This document shows, piece after piece, positions 4,266 to 5,267 of a stretch of DNA of 5,267 nucleotides. The notes under the pieces are model-generated. The model was given only the letters and a program-made list of their open reading frames with translations, ran no database searches and was not told the origin of the DNA. Source of the DNA: Flavobacteriales bacterium (GTDB lineage: Bacteria; Bacteroidota; Bacteroidia; NS11-12g; UBA955); NCBI GenBank assembly GCA_947450405.1, contig CANFVI010000120.1, forward strand, positions 1-5,267. Reading direction: 5' to 3'. Each line of letters opens with the position of its first letter. Position 1 is the first letter of the stretch. Position numbers and translations under genes: made by a program.

Positions 4266-4778
4266 TTATCTTTTAGCTGTGTCAGATAGTGTTTTTGTAC
4301 TATCGGATTCTATTTTTTGGCAATTTTCGCATTTTTCACTCTTGTGATTTACCAAATCTTCATTTGTTTGGTGGTTATTTTTTGGTATCAACATGATCAC
4401 AAGACATAGCACAAACATTGCAGTGAATAAGAATTGACTTGAAATTTTAGCGATGCACGAATTATCTGATAAGCTCATCATGATTACAATGAGGAATAAA
4501 ATAACAGTAGTTAATTGCAATGCCGTTGCATTTGGCCAATGCATGAATTTGAATAAAGTTCCGAGTACCAATGTTGAAAAACCCAACGTTACAGTTATGT
4601 TTTGAAAAGTGGTTAATTCATTTGTTTCGTTTTCTTTGTATCCAATAAAGATCACTCCGATCAATAAGCCAACACTCCCAACGACGAGTAAGATGTTTGC
4701 CATAGGCCATGATTCTAATTTAAAAGTGGTTCCTAGCAAGAGGATAGTTGCGGTGATTAGATTAATGGCTTTTTTCAT
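4266..4778 (-). CDS. Multi-helix membrane protein with two GldL-like FK..(H/S)WP motifs
   Basis: This 170-residue protein has about five hydrophobic segments (around 5-19, 28-47, 62-76, 86-104 and 112-132) and a polar, probably non-membrane tail from 133. The motif G-T-x-F-K-x-x-x-W-P-x-A occurs twice: residues 16-27 (GTTFKLESWPMA) and 73-84 (GTLFKFMHWPNA). The same motif, usually 'FK.(L/M)HWPGA', is found at the N-terminus of the gliding protein GldL and in other small Bacteroidota membrane proteins, so each half looks like a two-helix repeat from an internal duplication. The tail holds a single C-E-N-C (150-153), which could bind metal or form a disulfide. It lacks the coiled-coil C-terminus of GldL and has no GldM neighbour, so it is not GldL. 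The start is ATG 4778; no clear promoter is seen upstream. Its role is unknown. Confidence 0.75.
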   Translation of the reverse strand: MKKAINLITATILLLGTTFKLESWPMANILLVVGSVGLLIGVIFIGYKENETNELTTFQNITVTLGFSTLVLGTLFKFMHWPNATALQLTTVILFLIVIMMSLSDNSCIAKISSQFLFTAMFVLCLVIMLIPKNNHQTNEDLVNHKSEKCENCQKIESDSTKTLSDTAKR

Positions 4779-4845
4779 ATTAAGCGAATTACAATAATTT
4801 AATATTTAATTCCAAGAGTTTGGTATTTTTTATCAATTTTAAATT

Positions 4846-4897
4846 ATAAAACTGGAACCTATTTGGTCAAAATTCTGCAAAGTCATAAAACTGGAAC
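4846..4897 (+). repeat. Exact 13-bp direct repeat, 39 bp apart
   Basis: ATAAAACTGGAAC occurs at 4846-4858 and again at 4885-4897, in a region with no coding frame. Spaced short repeats near inverted repeats are found at the ends of some insertion sequences (the IS21 family is one case) and in operators. No transposase is present here, so this may be a leftover IS end or a regulator site for the divergent genes on either side. Confidence 0.55.
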
Positions 4898-4933
4898 AAT
4901 GATATTGCAGAACTTGAAAACTAATTTTCAAGT
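4873..4933. repeat. Two adjoining perfect inverted repeats
   Basis: TTCTGCAA (4873-4880) pairs with TTGCAGAA (4905-4912) around 24 bases that contain the second 13-bp direct repeat. ACTTGAAAA (4912-4920) pairs with TTTTCAAGT (4925-4933) around CTAA, giving a tight 9-bp hairpin. The two stems share base 4912. No T-run follows on either strand, which argues against an intrinsic terminator. Confidence 0.55.
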
Positions 4934-5028
4934 GATAAACTACCAACCCAACCGGTAAAGCTGAACACCTGCAGCACAATAACCAAAATGTGCCAATCAT
5001 TTTCATTTTTCAAAGAACTTTTAATACC

Positions 5029-5036
5029 TAGATTTG
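5029..5036 (+). promoter_or_regulatory. Candidate -7 element TAGATTTG upstream of the last gene
   Basis: An exact TAnnTTTG lies 8 bases upstream of ATG 5045, so a transcript from it would have a leader of only a few bases. No convincing TTG -33 box is found 19-21 bases upstream (the sequence there is TTTTTC). Position favours it; the missing -33 box does not. Confidence 0.4.
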
Positions 5037-5044
5037 TTATTTAG

Positions 5045-5267
5045 ATGATGTTAGAGGGTATTGAATTCAATCAGGGGAAAGGTTTTATCATTGGTAAACA
5101 CATTCCGAAGGACATCGAACCTTTTGACCGGGTATTTGAAATTTTTAAAGAAATATTGACCCATACTTCGGGTGATTTGGATGAGGCCTTTGATTGGCTT
5201 GATTCGCTTGATAAAGAATATAGCATTTTCACCGCTGAGTATACGATTCACGATTTTGAGGAAGACC
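5045..5267 (+). CDS. N-terminus of a probable vWA-domain protein, cut by the window end
   Basis: Seventy-four complete codons are visible from ATG 5045 (or 5048) with no stop before the edge. A TAG directly before 5045 rules out a longer start. The sequence MMLEGIEFNQGKGFIIGKHI, then FDRVFEIFKEILTHTSGDLD and EAFDWLDSLDKEYSIF, is acidic, helical and soluble. 'F..(I/V)F..FK.(I/L)..H(T)SGD..EA(I/F)DWL..LD.EY' resembles the N-terminal region I associate with Bacteroidota proteins that carry a C-terminal von Willebrand A domain and often sit beside MoxR-type AAA+ ATPases. This is recalled likeness; the vWA domain itself lies outside the window. Base composition is visibly less AT-rich than the island to the left, suggesting a return to core-genome DNA. 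The antisense frame over 5051-5251 is a shadow. Confidence 0.65.
   Translation, partial: MMLEGIEFNQGKGFIIGKHIPKDIEPFDRVFEIFKEILTHTSGDLDEAFDWLDSLDKEYSIFTAEYTIHDFEED

Noticed and set aside
4609..4797. Plus-strand open frame of 62 codons
   Set aside because: It is a shadow of the membrane-protein gene, which has repeated motifs and clear helices.
5051..5251. Minus-strand open frame of 66 codons
   Set aside because: It is opposite the last gene, whose acidic helical sequence is recognisable.

Overview
The window is AT-rich DNA that most likely comes from a member of the Bacteroidota, probably Flavobacteriia-like. The clues are genes without clear Shine-Dalgarno sequences, two well-placed copies of the Bacteroidota promoter element TAnnTTTG, a lipid-free secretion signal typical of the phylum in a probable DUF4468 protein, and a membrane protein with the FK..(H/S)WP motif known from GldL-like proteins. 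No rRNA, tRNA or CRISPR array is visible.

Layout from left to right. (1) Bases 1-642 hold the 3' part of a plus-strand gene of unknown function, open through the left edge, whose tail looks like a BamE/SmpA-type fold. (2) Bases 786-1541 hold a compact minus-strand cassette: a broken ribbon-helix-helix (RHH)-like gene, an excisionase-like HTH protein and a small two-helix membrane protein, joined by ATGA stop/start overlaps, with a possible integrase N-terminal scrap after them. (3) Bases 1554-2588 hold a minus-strand gene for a stand-alone nuclease with an HsdR-N-type PD-(D/E)XK domain, ending 12 bases before the RHH remnant. (4) Bases 2600-4120 are a patchwork: two copies of a 50-bp repeat 1,154 bp apart, the tail of a minus-strand coding remnant, a C-terminal zinc-ribbon remnant on the minus strand that collides with an unrecognised plus-strand reading frame, one intact exported protein with its own promoter, and a 29-codon coding scrap. 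(5) Bases 4266-4778 hold a minus-strand four- to five-helix membrane protein. (6) Bases 4780-5044 are a divergent intergenic region rich in direct and inverted repeats. (7) From 5045 a plus-strand gene runs off the right edge; its N-terminus and base composition look like a core-genome gene, probably a vWA-domain protein.

The whole reads as an accessory island between more ordinary genes. The excisionase-like gene, RHH-like remnant, orphan restriction-type nuclease, repeat pair and gene scraps all point to one or more decayed mobile elements. The best candidate for biological activity is the orphan nuclease, which has no visible methyltransferase, specificity subunit or helicase partner here. 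Its defence role is inferred, not shown.
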